Shown piece by piece: positions 1 to 8,160 of a stretch of 64,000 bases of DNA. This DNA is from Flavobacterium sp. GTDB lineage: Bacteria > Bacteroidota > Bacteroidia > Flavobacteriales > Flavobacteriaceae. The notes below the pieces were generated by a model, which saw only the letters and a program-made list of their open reading frames with translations, did no database searches and was not told the origin of the DNA. The stretch covers positions 79,744 to 143,743 of the forward strand of contig JAHEZJ010000008.1 of NCBI GenBank assembly GCA_023251135.1. Direction: 5' to 3'. Within the stretch, counting starts at the first letter, position 1; every line of letters starts with the position of its first letter. The position numbers and the translations under genes are program-made.

Positions 1-650
1 CGCAACACAAACCTTTTCATCTTTTAATCATTGACGATAATTCGCCTGATCATACTGCCAATAAAGTAGTGGCGCTACAGGAAGAATTTCCGGACCGGCT
101 GTTTTTAGAAAAAAGAGCTAAAAAATCAGGTTTAGGAACGGCCTATGTTCATGGTTTTAAATGGGCACTGGAACGTCAGTATAATTTCATTTTTGAAATG
201 GATGCCGATTTTTCACACAATCCAAATGATCTCGAAAAGCTGTTTGATGCCTGCCATTTTGGTGGAGCTGACTTAGCCATTGGTTCTCGTTATGTAACGG
301 GGGTAAATGTTGTCAACTGGCCATTAAGCCGTGTTTTGATGTCGTACTTCGCTTCGGTGTACGTGAAATTTATTACCGGAATGAAAATACACGATGCAAC
401 AGCAGGTTTTGTTTGTTATAAAAGAGAAGTGCTGGAGAAAATCAATCTTAACAAAATTAAATTTGTGGGTTATGCTTTCCAGATTGAAATGAAGTACAGA
501 ACTTATTGTGCTAAATTTGAAATTAAGGAGGTTCCAATTATCTTTACAGACCGTACAAAAGGAGTTTCTAAAATGAGCAATGCCATTATCAAAGAAGCGA
601 TACTGGGAGTAATTTCACTTCGATTGAAAAAATTAGTCAATACTTTATAA
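1..650 (+). CDS. Polyprenol-phosphate mannosyltransferase-like GT2 glycosyltransferase, 5'-truncated
   Basis: The frame is open to the left edge, so the N-terminus lies outside the window. The first codons (from base 3) read ...LLIIDDNSPD, the GT-A nucleotide-sugar motif. They are followed by KKSGLGTAYVHGFKWAL and the catalytic metal motif EMDADFSHNP, then the GSRYV segment typical of dolichol-phosphate mannose synthase (DPM1) proteins. No C-terminal membrane domain follows; the protein ends after LRLKKLVNTL. Family members transfer mannose from GDP-mannose to a polyprenyl phosphate at the cytoplasmic membrane; that donor is inferred here. The GTG at 69 is only an internal codon. Dihydroorotase follows 4 bp downstream, suggesting co-transcription. 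Confidence 0.88.
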   Translation, partial: QHKPFHLLIIDDNSPDHTANKVVALQEEFPDRLFLEKRAKKSGLGTAYVHGFKWALERQYNFIFEMDADFSHNPNDLEKLFDACHFGGADLAIGSRYVTGVNVVNWPLSRVLMSYFASVYVKFITGMKIHDATAGFVCYKREVLEKINLNKIKFVGYAFQIEMKYRTYCAKFEIKEVPIIFTDRTKGVSKMSNAIIKEAILGVISLRLKKLVNTL

Positions 651-654
651 AGCT

Positions 655-2001
655 ATGAAAATGAATAAGATTCTAATAAAAAATGCCAGAATTGTAAACG
701 AAGGATCTATTTTTGAAGGAGATGTTTTGATCGAAAACGACCTGATTGTTGAAGTGGCAGACAGCATCAGTTTAAAAACATCTGACTGTAAAGTAATCGA
801 TGCCGAAGGAAATTATTTAATTCCGGGGGCTATTGATGATCAGGTACATTTTAGAGAGCCTGGACTAACACACAAAGGAGATATTGAGTCAGAATCAAGA
901 GCAGCGGTAGCCGGAGGAATTACCTCTTTTATCGAGCAGCCTAATACAGTACCCAATGCAGTAACTCAGGAAATTCTTGAAGATAAATATCAGGTTGCGG
1001 CCGTGAAGTCATTTGCGAACTACTCATTTATGATGGGCGCTACCAATGATAATTTGGAAGAAGTTTTAAAAACAAATCCAAAGAATGTTGCCGGAGTAAA
1101 AATCTTTTTGGGTTCTTCAACCGGAAATATGCTGGTAGATAATGAAGCAACTTTAGAAAAGATATTCTCAAGTACCCCAATGTTGATCGCAGTACATTGT
1201 GAAGACGAAACGACGATACAGAATAATTTAAAACTGTTTAAAGAGCAGTATGGTGATGATATTCCGGTAACGGCGCATCATTTAATACGCAGCGAAGAAG
1301 CTTGTTATATTTCTTCTTCAAAAGCAGTAGCATTGGCTAAAAAAACGGGAGCGCGTTTGCATATCTTTCACCTTTCTACGGCGAAAGAAATGGAACTGTT
1401 TACCAATAAAATTCCATTGGAAGATAAAAAAATTACCGCTGAGGTTTGTGTGCATCACTTGTGGTTCACGGATGAAGATTATAAAACCAAAGGGAATTTT
1501 ATTAAATGGAACCCTGCTGTAAAAACAGCAAACGACAGAAAAGCGCTTTGGGAAGCCTTAAATGATGGTCGTATTGATGTAATTGCAACCGACCATGCAC
1601 CGCATACCAAAGAAGAAAAAATGCAGCCGTATCTCAATGCGCCATCTGGCGGGCCGCTTGTACAGCATGCTGTTGTGGCTATGTTTGAAGCGCATCATCA
1701 GGGGAAAATCAGCGTAGAGAAAATTGTAGAGAAAATGTGCCACAATCCGGCTAAAATTTTCAAAATAGAAAAAAGAGGATTTATCAAAGAAGGGTATTAT
1801 GCCGATTTAGTGATTGTGAATCCAAGTTTGCCTTGGAGCGTAAAACCGGAAAATATTTTGGCAAAATGCGGATGGTCACCTTTTGAGAATTTTACTTTTA
1901 AGTCGAGAATTACACATACTTTTGTAAACGGTGAAATGGTTTACAATAACTTTAAAGTAAAAGATATTCGCGCAGGAAAACGTTTATTGTTTGACAGATA
2001 A
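655..2001 (+). CDS. pyrC: Dihydroorotase
   Basis: This is a 448-aa cyclic amidohydrolase of the class I dihydroorotase/allantoinase type, which closes N-carbamoyl-aspartate to dihydroorotate in pyrimidine synthesis. The metal motif HFREPG is near residue 64, and the lysine expected to be carboxylated lies in VAGVKIFLGSSTG near residue 150. HCEDE, HIFHLS and the catalytic Asp in ATDHAPHTKEE follow in the expected order. Length is normal for the family. The start is the ATG at 655; a second ATG two codons later is equally possible. It sits 4 bp after the glycosyltransferase and 9 bp before a DUF4296 lipoprotein, a probable three-gene operon. Allantoinase is the alternative, but no purine-degradation genes are nearby. 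Confidence 0.93.
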   Translation: MKMNKILIKNARIVNEGSIFEGDVLIENDLIVEVADSISLKTSDCKVIDAEGNYLIPGAIDDQVHFREPGLTHKGDIESESRAAVAGGITSFIEQPNTVPNAVTQEILEDKYQVAAVKSFANYSFMMGATNDNLEEVLKTNPKNVAGVKIFLGSSTGNMLVDNEATLEKIFSSTPMLIAVHCEDETTIQNNLKLFKEQYGDDIPVTAHHLIRSEEACYISSSKAVALAKKTGARLHIFHLSTAKEMELFTNKIPLEDKKITAEVCVHHLWFTDEDYKTKGNFIKWNPAVKTANDRKALWEALNDGRIDVIATDHAPHTKEEKMQPYLNAPSGGPLVQHAVVAMFEAHHQGKISVEKIVEKMCHNPAKIFKIEKRGFIKEGYYADLVIVNPSLPWSVKPENILAKCGWSPFENFTFKSRITHTFVNGEMVYNNFKVKDIRAGKRLLFDR

Positions 2002-2010
2002 AAAGCTGAA

Positions 2011-2481
2011 ATGAAAAATTTTGTAGTAATCGTATTGGTATTGTGTCTTTCCGTAAGTTGTAAAAAAGAGCTGGTCAAACAGCCTGCAAAGCTTATTGAG
2101 AAAGACAAAATGATTGATATTATGTATGATTTGTCTCTTATTGAAGCTATGAAATATCAGCATCCCGTTTCGGTAGATTCAGTCGAAACAAGTCCTACGG
2201 CGTTTATTCTGAAAAAGTATAAAATCGATAGTCTGCAATTTTCACAGAGCAATCGTTATTATGCTGCTGATTATGAAAATTACAAAAGCATGTTTGACGA
2301 AGTAGGAAAACGTCTGGCTGTTAATCAAAGAGCTGTCGATTCGATTTTGAAAATTGAAGAGAAAAATGCAGCAAAAGAAAAGAAAAACAAACTTAAGGAT
2401 ACGCTTAAAGATAAAATCAAAAGAGACCTGAAAAAGATGCGTCTGGATTCTGTCCGAAAAACAACACGGTTGAGCCGATAG
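2011..2481 (+). CDS. DUF4296 lipoprotein
   Basis: A 156-aa protein with a lipoprotein signal ending LSVSC (Cys17), followed by the block KDKMIDIMYDLSLIEAM that marks DUF4296, a Bacteroidota family of unknown function. The last 45 residues are highly charged (KKNKLKDTLKDKIKRDL) and probably helical. The sorting signal predicts membrane anchoring on the periplasmic side or in the outer membrane. It ends the operon with the mannosyltransferase-like gene and dihydroorotase. It converges on the epimerase gene, with only 3 bp between the two stop codons and no obvious terminator. The biological role is unknown. Confidence 0.85.
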   Translation: MKNFVVIVLVLCLSVSCKKELVKQPAKLIEKDKMIDIMYDLSLIEAMKYQHPVSVDSVETSPTAFILKKYKIDSLQFSQSNRYYAADYENYKSMFDEVGKRLAVNQRAVDSILKIEEKNAAKEKKNKLKDTLKDKIKRDLKKMRLDSVRKTTRLSR

Positions 2482-2484
2482 TTG

Positions 2485-3486
2485 TTAAAGCTTCGAAATA
2501 GTATTGATGTAGGTATGTACATCCTGAAAAACCGTTCCCAGAGCGGTTTTTATTTTTTCATTAGAATACAGATTGTTAGAATAGGAAGCTTTTGCGGTTG
2601 CCTTTGTAAGGCGTCTTTTTTGGAAAAATAAAGTCGAAAAAATTCCGTCGGCAACCCAAAGGAAATTCATGAATAGGGGTGTAGCATGAATACTGGGCCT
2701 TTTTACTTTTAAAGTATCAGCAATGGTGTTTAGGATATCCTGAAAAACAATATTGTCGGCAATTAAAGTAAAGCGTTCGTTTTTTATATCGCTTTTCATC
2801 AATGCATTGGCAATTCGTGTCACATCGGTTATGGTTACAAAGCCGGTGCTCCCAAGTGTGTAAAAAGAAAGTCCATTGGCGACTTTGGCATAGAGTTCAG
2901 CACTTCCCTGTACATTGGTTTTATTCTTCGGGATTGGCCCCATAATAACACCCGGATTTAAGATAATGACGTCCAAGCCTTCCTGTAAGCCACGCCAGAC
3001 TTCCATTTCGGCCCCGTATTTAGAAATGGCGTAATCACTATGCGGTTTTTCGGGATTCCAGTCGGTTTCTTCTGTAATGTACGTTTCATGAGCTGCCAGA
3101 TCTCCGAGAGCTGCTATAGAACTTATATAACAGAACTTTTTTACCGCTCTGGCAATCGAAAAATTAACCATATTAGCAGTTCCTTCGATATTGATTTTTC
3201 GAAGTGCTTCTTCATCTTTTGGGTCAAATGAAATTAGTGCGGCACAATGATATACATAATCAATGTTTGTAAAAGCGATTTCTAATGAAGGGACATCTAA
3301 AATGTCTGCTTCGACCCATTCGATTTTTTCAAACAGTTCTCCTTTTTTGTACAATTCAAAAACCGATTTGGTTTTCTCAATATTATTCAGATTTCGGTAA
3401 ATAGCCCGGACATTTTCCCCATTTTCAATCAAATGAAGTAATAAATGTGCGCCAACTAAACCTGTACCTCCTGTTACTAATACCAT
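2485..3486 (-). CDS. NAD(P)-dependent epimerase/dehydratase, extended SDR family
   Basis: A 333-aa Rossmann-fold protein beginning MVLVTGGTGLVGAHLL, whose GxxGxxG dinucleotide motif starts near residue 6. The SDR catalytic pair is visible as YAISK near residue 150, and ILNPGVIMGP follows as in extended SDR enzymes. It resembles dihydroflavonol-4-reductase-like and nucleotide-sugar epimerase families. The substrate cannot be told from the sequence. Full-length for the family. It is transcribed alone, convergent with the DUF4296 gene, and the upstream barrel gene's stop is about 95 bp before its mirrored start. Confidence 0.85.
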   Translation of the reverse strand: MVLVTGGTGLVGAHLLLHLIENGENVRAIYRNLNNIEKTKSVFELYKKGELFEKIEWVEADILDVPSLEIAFTNIDYVYHCAALISFDPKDEEALRKINIEGTANMVNFSIARAVKKFCYISSIAALGDLAAHETYITEETDWNPEKPHSDYAISKYGAEMEVWRGLQEGLDVIILNPGVIMGPIPKNKTNVQGSAELYAKVANGLSFYTLGSTGFVTITDVTRIANALMKSDIKNERFTLIADNIVFQDILNTIADTLKVKRPSIHATPLFMNFLWVADGIFSTLFFQKRRLTKATAKASYSNNLYSNEKIKTALGTVFQDVHTYINTISKL

Positions 3487-3579
3487 CTTGTAAAGATAGT
3501 ACTTTGGTTTAAAGGTGCAAAGAGAGACAGGTTTAAAGGCATAAGTTTTTAATTGATTTATTGGTTTTAGAAGGGCTTT

Positions 3580-4803
3580 TTAGAAAATGGTGTAGCCAAG
3601 TATAAAATCTAATGACTGGTAACTTCCACTAAAAGAGTTGTATGCGTTCAGAACTTCCTTACGTGTGTTTACTCGGATTTCTGCACTCAGTTTGTTTTTG
3701 AAATTGTAACCAAGTCCAAACAGGAAATTACCGCTTGTCGAACTTTCCAGGGTGGTTGGTTGGCTGGTAATTTTGAATTTACCACTTACGTCAAAGGCAT
3801 AACCAGCGTTAGTAAAGATTTTAGAATTGTTGCTTAAGAAAAAATAGTAACGTACTCCAAAAGGAACTTGTATGGCGGTGTATTTAGCTTCTGAAGGGAA
3901 TTCGGTTTTTACGCCATTGTTCATTCCGCTTGTTACTCCCGATTCTTTTTTGTTTTCGTACTGCTGATAGGTTGGGTTTACAAAAAGACTCCATTTGTTT
4001 TTGTTGAATGGAAGTATAAATTCGCCTTCAAGTCCTATTTTAAAAGTTACTTTTTGGCCGTAATCAACATTATTGTATCCGTAGCTGCCATCCACTGAGA
4101 TCGAAGAAAAACCAATACCGGGAGTGATCTTTAGGAGGTAAATACTTTTGTTTGCTGAAGTAATTGTTTTTTCGATGTCACTCGATGAAACGTTGTTGTG
4201 CTTCAGGAAGTATTTCATCAAAGCATCTTTTTTATAAGACAAATTTTTGACGTCATTTTCGGTGGTGTTATTGGTTTTGACATTATTGAATAATTGTTGC
4301 CTGAAGTAGTTGTTCTCTGCTGTTGCTTTGGAGTTGTCTAGTTGAGCAAGGTATTCTTTGCGCACAAGTTGCTCCAGAGGTCTTTCGGCAGTCTCATAAA
4401 AAAATCGGGTTATGTCATTATTGGCATAGTAGTATAAAGAGGCATCGCCTTTCACCAGAACTTTTAAGAAAACGAGCTGCTCTTTCCAAATCGGATTTTT
4501 GTCTGTAGAAAAACTTTCCAATACATCACTTGAAATGTCAATATTGACTTTTGCTCTTTTGTATGTCGTATGGTTTTCAATTCCAAACTCCTGAACATTT
4601 GTAATTGTTTCGGTTTTAGTGTCGGTGTCTTCGCTATTTATTTTGTACTTGAAATCTGTTGGGTTGTAGTTCCAGTCTATGTTTTTGATAAAACATGCTG
4701 TCCGGATTCCGTTAGTAGTGATGAAATATCCTTTCTCAAAAGAGATCTGGGCGTTAATAAAAGAGTAAGAAAGTAAGATTGCAAGAAGCAAAAGTTTTTT
4801 CAT
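3580..4803 (-). CDS. Secreted outer-membrane beta-barrel protein
   Basis: A 407-aa protein with a cleavable signal peptide (KKLLLLAILLSYSFINAQ). The middle region contains a charged, asparagine-rich stretch. The C-terminal 190 residues alternate hydrophobic and polar residues (GIGFSSISVDGSYGYN..., YTAIQVPFGVRYYF, FLFGLGYNF) and end in aromatic/hydrophobic residues (LGYTIF), as in porin-like beta-barrels of Bacteroidota. I do not recognise a specific family. It is monocistronic as far as can be seen. About 210 bp of AT-rich DNA separates it from tyrS and includes two close copies of a GTTGTATGTAAAA motif at about 4866 and 4887. Confidence 0.7.
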   Translation of the reverse strand: MKKLLLLAILLSYSFINAQISFEKGYFITTNGIRTACFIKNIDWNYNPTDFKYKINSEDTDTKTETITNVQEFGIENHTTYKRAKVNIDISSDVLESFSTDKNPIWKEQLVFLKVLVKGDASLYYYANNDITRFFYETAERPLEQLVRKEYLAQLDNSKATAENNYFRQQLFNNVKTNNTTENDVKNLSYKKDALMKYFLKHNNVSSSDIEKTITSANKSIYLLKITPGIGFSSISVDGSYGYNNVDYGQKVTFKIGLEGEFILPFNKNKWSLFVNPTYQQYENKKESGVTSGMNNGVKTEFPSEAKYTAIQVPFGVRYYFFLSNNSKIFTNAGYAFDVSGKFKITSQPTTLESSTSGNFLFGLGYNFKNKLSAEIRVNTRKEVLNAYNSFSGSYQSLDFILGYTIF

Positions 4804-5015
4804 AAAGGTAATTTTTGGTTGGTTATTAATCAGTTGGTTGCGGTAAAAATAAGTAAAAAGTTATTGGTTGTATGTAAAATGTGAAAAGTTGTATGTAAAA
4901 AGTTATATGTTTTAATTGGAGTTTTTGGAAGGGCTGAAGTTTTAAGGGCTGTTCTCTTTGCAGCTAAGGATTTTGAGGTCGAAATTACTTTTTGTTGCTG
5001 ATAATGAAACTGCTT

Positions 5016-5047
5016 TTTGCCATTGCCGTTACCATTGATTATATTTG
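5016..5047 (+). promoter_or_regulatory. tyrS promoter (TTTG-N20-TATATTTG)
   Basis: TTTG at 5016-5019 is followed after 20 bp by TATATTTG at 5040-5047, an exact match to the Bacteroidota -7 element TAnnTTTG at a permitted spacing. Transcription should begin near 5054, 10-12 nt before the ATG at 5065. This rules out the longer reading frame that begins at 5017 inside the -33 element. Confidence 0.8.
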
Positions 5048-5064
5048 CACAAATTATTAAAAAA

Positions 5065-6360
5065 ATGAAGAATCTAGTTGAAGAATTAAAATGGCGCGGG
5101 TTATATCATGATAGCATGCCAGGAACGGAAGAACAATTGCTAAAAGAGGTAACTACAGCTTATATAGGTTTTGATCCAACGGCAGATTCGCTGCATATTG
5201 GCAGCATGGTTCAGATTATTTTATTGGTTCATTTAAAGAATTTTGGACATCAGCCTATCGCTTTGGTGGGTGGTGCAACCGGAATGATTGGAGATCCATC
5301 CGGAAAATCTGATGAAAGAAATTTGCTGAACGAAGAAACGCTGGCTAAAAACGTGGCGGGTATCAAAAGTGTTTTGTCTCGTTTTCTTGACTTTAATTCA
5401 AGCGATACAAATGCTCCTGTGATGGTGAACAACTATGACTGGATGAAAGAATTCTCGTTTATTGATTTTGCACGTGAAGTTGGAAAACGTATCACAGTAA
5501 ATTATATGATGGCTAAGGATTCTGTTAAAAAGAGATTTGCCGGAGAAGGCGAAGGAATGTCTTTTACAGAGTTTACGTATCAGTTAATTCAGGGTTACGA
5601 TTTTTATCATTTATATAAAAATAACAATTGTATCCTTCAAATGGGAGGTTCGGACCAGTGGGGAAATATTACCACAGGTACAGAATTAGTGCGCAGAATG
5701 GGAGGGGAAAATGCAAAAGCTTTTGCCTTGACTACACCCTTAATTACAAAAGCTGACGGATCTAAATTCGGGAAATCGGAAGGTGGAAATGTCTGGTTGG
5801 ATGCTGATAAAACATCAGTATATAAATTTTACCAGTTTTGGGTAAATGCAACCGATGCTGATGCTGAGAAATATATTAAGATCTTTACGTTTTTAGACAA
5901 GGATACTATCGAGGCTTTGATCGAAGAGCACAAAACAGCTCCGCATTTAAGAGTTTTACAAAAGAAACTGGCCGAAGAAATCACCATTTTTGTACACAGC
6001 AAAGAGGAATTAGAAAAAGCGATTCAGGCTTCCAATATTTTGTTTGGAAATTCTACAGCTGAAGATTTGAAAAAATTGGATGAAGCTACTTTTTTGGAAG
6101 TTTTTGACGGTGTTCCTCAGGCTGAAATCGCAAAAGCAGATCTGGAAAACGGTTTGGAGATTATCACGGTTTTAAACGAAAAAACAGGTTTCTTTAAATC
6201 AAACGGAGAAGCGAGACGTGCCTTAACAGCAAATTCAATCTCGGTGAACAGAGAAAAGATAAAAGAAGATTTTGTTTTAACCGCAAATGATTTAATCAAT
6301 AATCAATTTGTGTTATTACAAAGCGGAAAGAAAAACTATTTTGTAATTAGAGTGGTGTAA
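5065..6360 (+). CDS. tyrS: Tyrosyl-tRNA synthetase
   Basis: Cytoplasmic class I aminoacyl-tRNA synthetase of 431 aa that charges tRNA-Tyr. The N-terminus [16 protein letters not shown] matches the bacterial TyrS start. The nucleotide-binding motifs are HIGS (HIGH-like, in the first 50 residues) and KFGKS (KMSKS-like) in [15 protein letters not shown]. The tyrosine-binding region [13 protein letters not shown] and [10 protein letters not shown] are conserved. An S4 RNA-binding domain forms the C-terminus ([13 protein letters not shown] onward). The reading frame extends 16 codons further upstream, but that part covers the promoter, so the ATG at 5065 is used. Single gene with its own promoter. 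Confidence 0.96.
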   Translation: MKNLVEELKWRGLYHDSMPGTEEQLLKEVTTAYIGFDPTADSLHIGSMVQIILLVHLKNFGHQPIALVGGATGMIGDPSGKSDERNLLNEETLAKNVAGIKSVLSRFLDFNSSDTNAPVMVNNYDWMKEFSFIDFAREVGKRITVNYMMAKDSVKKRFAGEGEGMSFTEFTYQLIQGYDFYHLYKNNNCILQMGGSDQWGNITTGTELVRRMGGENAKAFALTTPLITKADGSKFGKSEGGNVWLDADKTSVYKFYQFWVNATDADAEKYIKIFTFLDKDTIEALIEEHKTAPHLRVLQKKLAEEITIFVHSKEELEKAIQASNILFGNSTAEDLKKLDEATFLEVFDGVPQAEIAKADLENGLEIITVLNEKTGFFKSNGEARRALTANSISVNREKIKEDFVLTANDLINNQFVLLQSGKKNYFVIRVV

Positions 6361-6464
6361 TTGTTTAACTGTTTAATCGGTTAACCGTTGATTTGGTTAA
6401 TTGATCTAAGTGTTTAACCGTTTTTTAGAGAGCGATTAAACGATTCAACAAATCAACGATTAAA
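6361..6464. repeat. Inverted pair of degenerate 8-bp-period arrays between convergent genes
   Basis: From 6361 the sequence reads in 8-bp units: TTGTTTAA, CTGTTTAA, TCGGTTAA, CCGTTGAT, TTGGTTAA, TTGATCTA, AGTGTTTA. From 6433 the complementary orientation follows: CGATTAAA, CGATTCAA, CAAATCAA, CGATTAAA. The two halves can fold on each other (for example GTTTAATC with GATTAAAC). The array fills the gap between tyrS and the convergent acyltransferase gene and may act as a bidirectional terminator, although there is no clear T-tract. Confidence 0.6.
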
Positions 6465-6467
6465 CAT

Positions 6468-7448
6468 CTAAAGCACCATCAGGTTACAGCCACGAATATC
6501 CGAATTATCAAAACGTCCCAATACCTCGAAAGAGTTGTTGGGATATTTTTTGCCTAAATCCTGAGTGGCAATAAAGGAACATGAATTGATGTTGGCCAAA
6601 TCAATAACGTTGATTCCGCCGGTTTTTCCGTCTTTCACGTAAGTGAGTGCATCTTCGGGATCACGAACTAAAATGTTCATCCACGACGGACACTCAAAAA
6701 TACCTTCACCCAGAGAATAAGCTTGTCCTAAAAGTTCGGTCATGCCATATTCTGAATGAATGGCCGAAACGCCAAAACCTGCACAAAGCTGTTCGTGTAA
6801 TTCTTCGCGAATCATTTCTTTACGTTTGCCTTTCATACCGCCAGTTTCCATAATAATGGTATTCTGGAGATTGAATTGGTGTTTCTCAATCAGGTCCAGT
6901 AAGGCATAGGTAACTCCTATTAAGACCACATTTTGACCAGATTCGTCTAAAGCGGTAAGTTTTTTAATCAGGTCGTCGTGATTGTGCAGGTAAAACCCGC
7001 TGTCAGGCTGATTGGAGAGCTTTATTAAATCTTCTACCATATAGATTAGCGAAGATCCATCGCGTTCGAGATAGGACGGTAAAAGTGCTAAAACAACGTA
7101 ATCTTCTATGTTGCCATAGAATTGTGAAAATCCGTTGCGGTAGCTTTCTTCGTAAAGGGTAACATCGGTAACGATATGCCTGCTGGTAATCGTGCCGGTT
7201 GTTCCGCTGCTCGTAAAAGTTACCTGAGCCGGATCAGTATTGGAAACGACATTGTGGCTTTTGAAAAACTGTATGGGTAAAAAAGGAATTTGCTCGAGGG
7301 CTTTTACCTGTTGCGGATTTACTTTTAAAAAATCGCAGAAATCACGATATACAACGTTATTCTCATGTTGAAAACGAAACACTTTTAGTGCTATTTTTTC
7401 AAATTGTTTCTGACTTGAAATGGTAAAGATATCGTTGGCTGTGATCAA
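6468..7448 (-). CDS. LuxE/PaaK-family acyl-protein synthetase-like protein
   Basis: A 326-aa member of the acyl-adenylating LuxE/PaaK group. The N-terminal block contains PFLPIQFFKSHNVVS. The adenylate-forming phosphate loop is FTSSGTTGTITSRH near residue 93, and ETGGMKGKRKEM and SEYGMTELLGQAY follow, as in LuxE-type acyltransferases. The final part (IATQDLGKKYPNNSFEVLGRFDNSDIRGC) matches the C-terminal signature of the family. It presumably activates a carboxylic acid and passes it to a protein or thiol, but the substrate is unknown and no lux genes are present. It is convergent with tyrS and monocistronic. Confidence 0.82.
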   Translation of the reverse strand: MITANDIFTISSQKQFEKIALKVFRFQHENNVVYRDFCDFLKVNPQQVKALEQIPFLPIQFFKSHNVVSNTDPAQVTFTSSGTTGTITSRHIVTDVTLYEESYRNGFSQFYGNIEDYVVLALLPSYLERDGSSLIYMVEDLIKLSNQPDSGFYLHNHDDLIKKLTALDESGQNVVLIGVTYALLDLIEKHQFNLQNTIIMETGGMKGKRKEMIREELHEQLCAGFGVSAIHSEYGMTELLGQAYSLGEGIFECPSWMNILVRDPEDALTYVKDGKTGGINVIDLANINSCSFIATQDLGKKYPNNSFEVLGRFDNSDIRGCNLMVL

Positions 7449-7475
7449 AACTTTTTTTTGTGCAAAGATATTGTT

Positions 7476-7562
7476 TTTAGTGTTTAGTCACAGTATTCAG
7501 TCACAGTTTTCATTTTAGGGTTTCGTAGAAACTGAAAACTGTGACCGTGACTGAAAACTAAA
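7476..7562. repeat. Nested inverted repeat
   Basis: GTCACAGTTTTCA at 7500-7512 pairs perfectly with TGAAAACTGTGAC at 7533-7545. An outer pair, 7476-7491 with 7547-7562, matches at 14 of 16 positions. The sequence is built from variants of AGTCACAGTTTTCA in both orientations. A decayed copy of the same wording (GTCTGAAAACTGAAAATTGC) occurs near 28190. It occupies the intergenic space upstream of the acyltransferase gene. Confidence 0.6.
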
Positions 7563-7587
7563 AAAGCTCCAAAAGGAGCTTTTTTTA
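7561..7587. terminator. Bidirectional rho-independent terminator
   Basis: AAAAAGCTCC, loop AAAA, GGAGCTTTTT, with A/T tracts on both sides, forms a 10-bp stem. It overlaps the stop codon of the minus-strand sorting-domain gene (7585-7587) and probably ends its transcript. Confidence 0.8.
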
Positions 7588-7923
7588 TCGAATAATGAGT
7601 TTTCGTGTTGCCGAATTATTTTCTTCGCTTATTTTAATGATGTAAACGCCGGGAACGAGATCCGAAACGTTTAATTCTCGCGAACTTAAATGTGTCTGAA
7701 GTACTTTTTTACCCAAAACATCAAAGATAATGATCTCTTTTTCTAAATCATTTTTAGAAGAGATTGTTACTTTTCCACCAGTTACTGGATTAGGGTACAA
7801 GCTTAGACCCTCAATGGTTGCTGCCTGTTGAGGTTTTGGTAATTGCTTGCTGTCTTGTGCTGAAACACTAACAGTAAAGAAAAAAGCCAATAAGAAAGTA
7901 ATATAAAAGTAATTTTTTGCCAT
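7585..7923 (-). CDS. Small secreted protein consisting of a T9SS type A sorting domain
   Basis: A 112-aa protein whose N-terminus (YFYITFLLAFFFTVSVSAQD) is a signal peptide. Almost all of the mature part is a type A sorting domain: GLSLYPNPVTGGKVTI, IIIFDVLGKKVLQ, LVPGVYIIKI and the terminal RKLIIR. In larger proteins this domain directs export through the type IX secretion system and attachment at the cell surface. Here nothing is left as cargo except about 20 linker residues. The ATG at 7923 starts directly at the signal peptide; the frame runs ten codons further up, without support. The role is unknown. Confidence 0.85.
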   Translation of the reverse strand: MAKNYFYITFLLAFFFTVSVSAQDSKQLPKPQQAATIEGLSLYPNPVTGGKVTISSKNDLEKEIIIFDVLGKKVLQTHLSSRELNVSDLVPGVYIIKISEENNSATRKLIIR

Positions 7924-7980
7924 CGCGTTATTTTGGTTACTGTAAATGTACAAAAAAAAATTACAAAAATTACGCCAAAA

Positions 7981-8010
7981 AAAAACATCCTAAATTTTTA
8001 GGATGTTTTT
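7981..8010. terminator. Terminator-like hairpin
   Basis: AAAAACATCCTAAA at 7981-7994 is complementary to TTTAGGATGTTTTT at 7997-8010, and runs of A lie further left. No annotated gene ends here. The upstream minus-strand lipoprotein gene already has its own terminator at 8112-8135, so a short minus-strand transcript from about 8100 to 7980 is possible. I see no convincing promoter for one. Confidence 0.5.
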
Positions 8011-8111
8011 AACAATTTAGGTTCGAAGTAATTAGTAATCAATCACTAGGCTGATAACCATCGACTATAGAAGTGCCTCGTGATATTAGGAATCCGATGG
8101 TATAAAAAAAA

Positions 8112-8135
8112 CTGCCTGAAATTGAATTCAGGCAG
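8112..8135 (-). terminator. Rho-independent terminator of the beta-helix lipoprotein gene
   Basis: CTGCCTGAA (8112-8120), a six-base loop, then TTCAGGCAG (8127-8135). On the minus strand the hairpin is followed by eight T residues (the A run at 8104-8111). It lies about 26 bp beyond the stop codon of the 8161-9294 gene. Confidence 0.88.
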
Positions 8136-8160
8136 CTTCATTTTTATTTTTTGTATTTAA

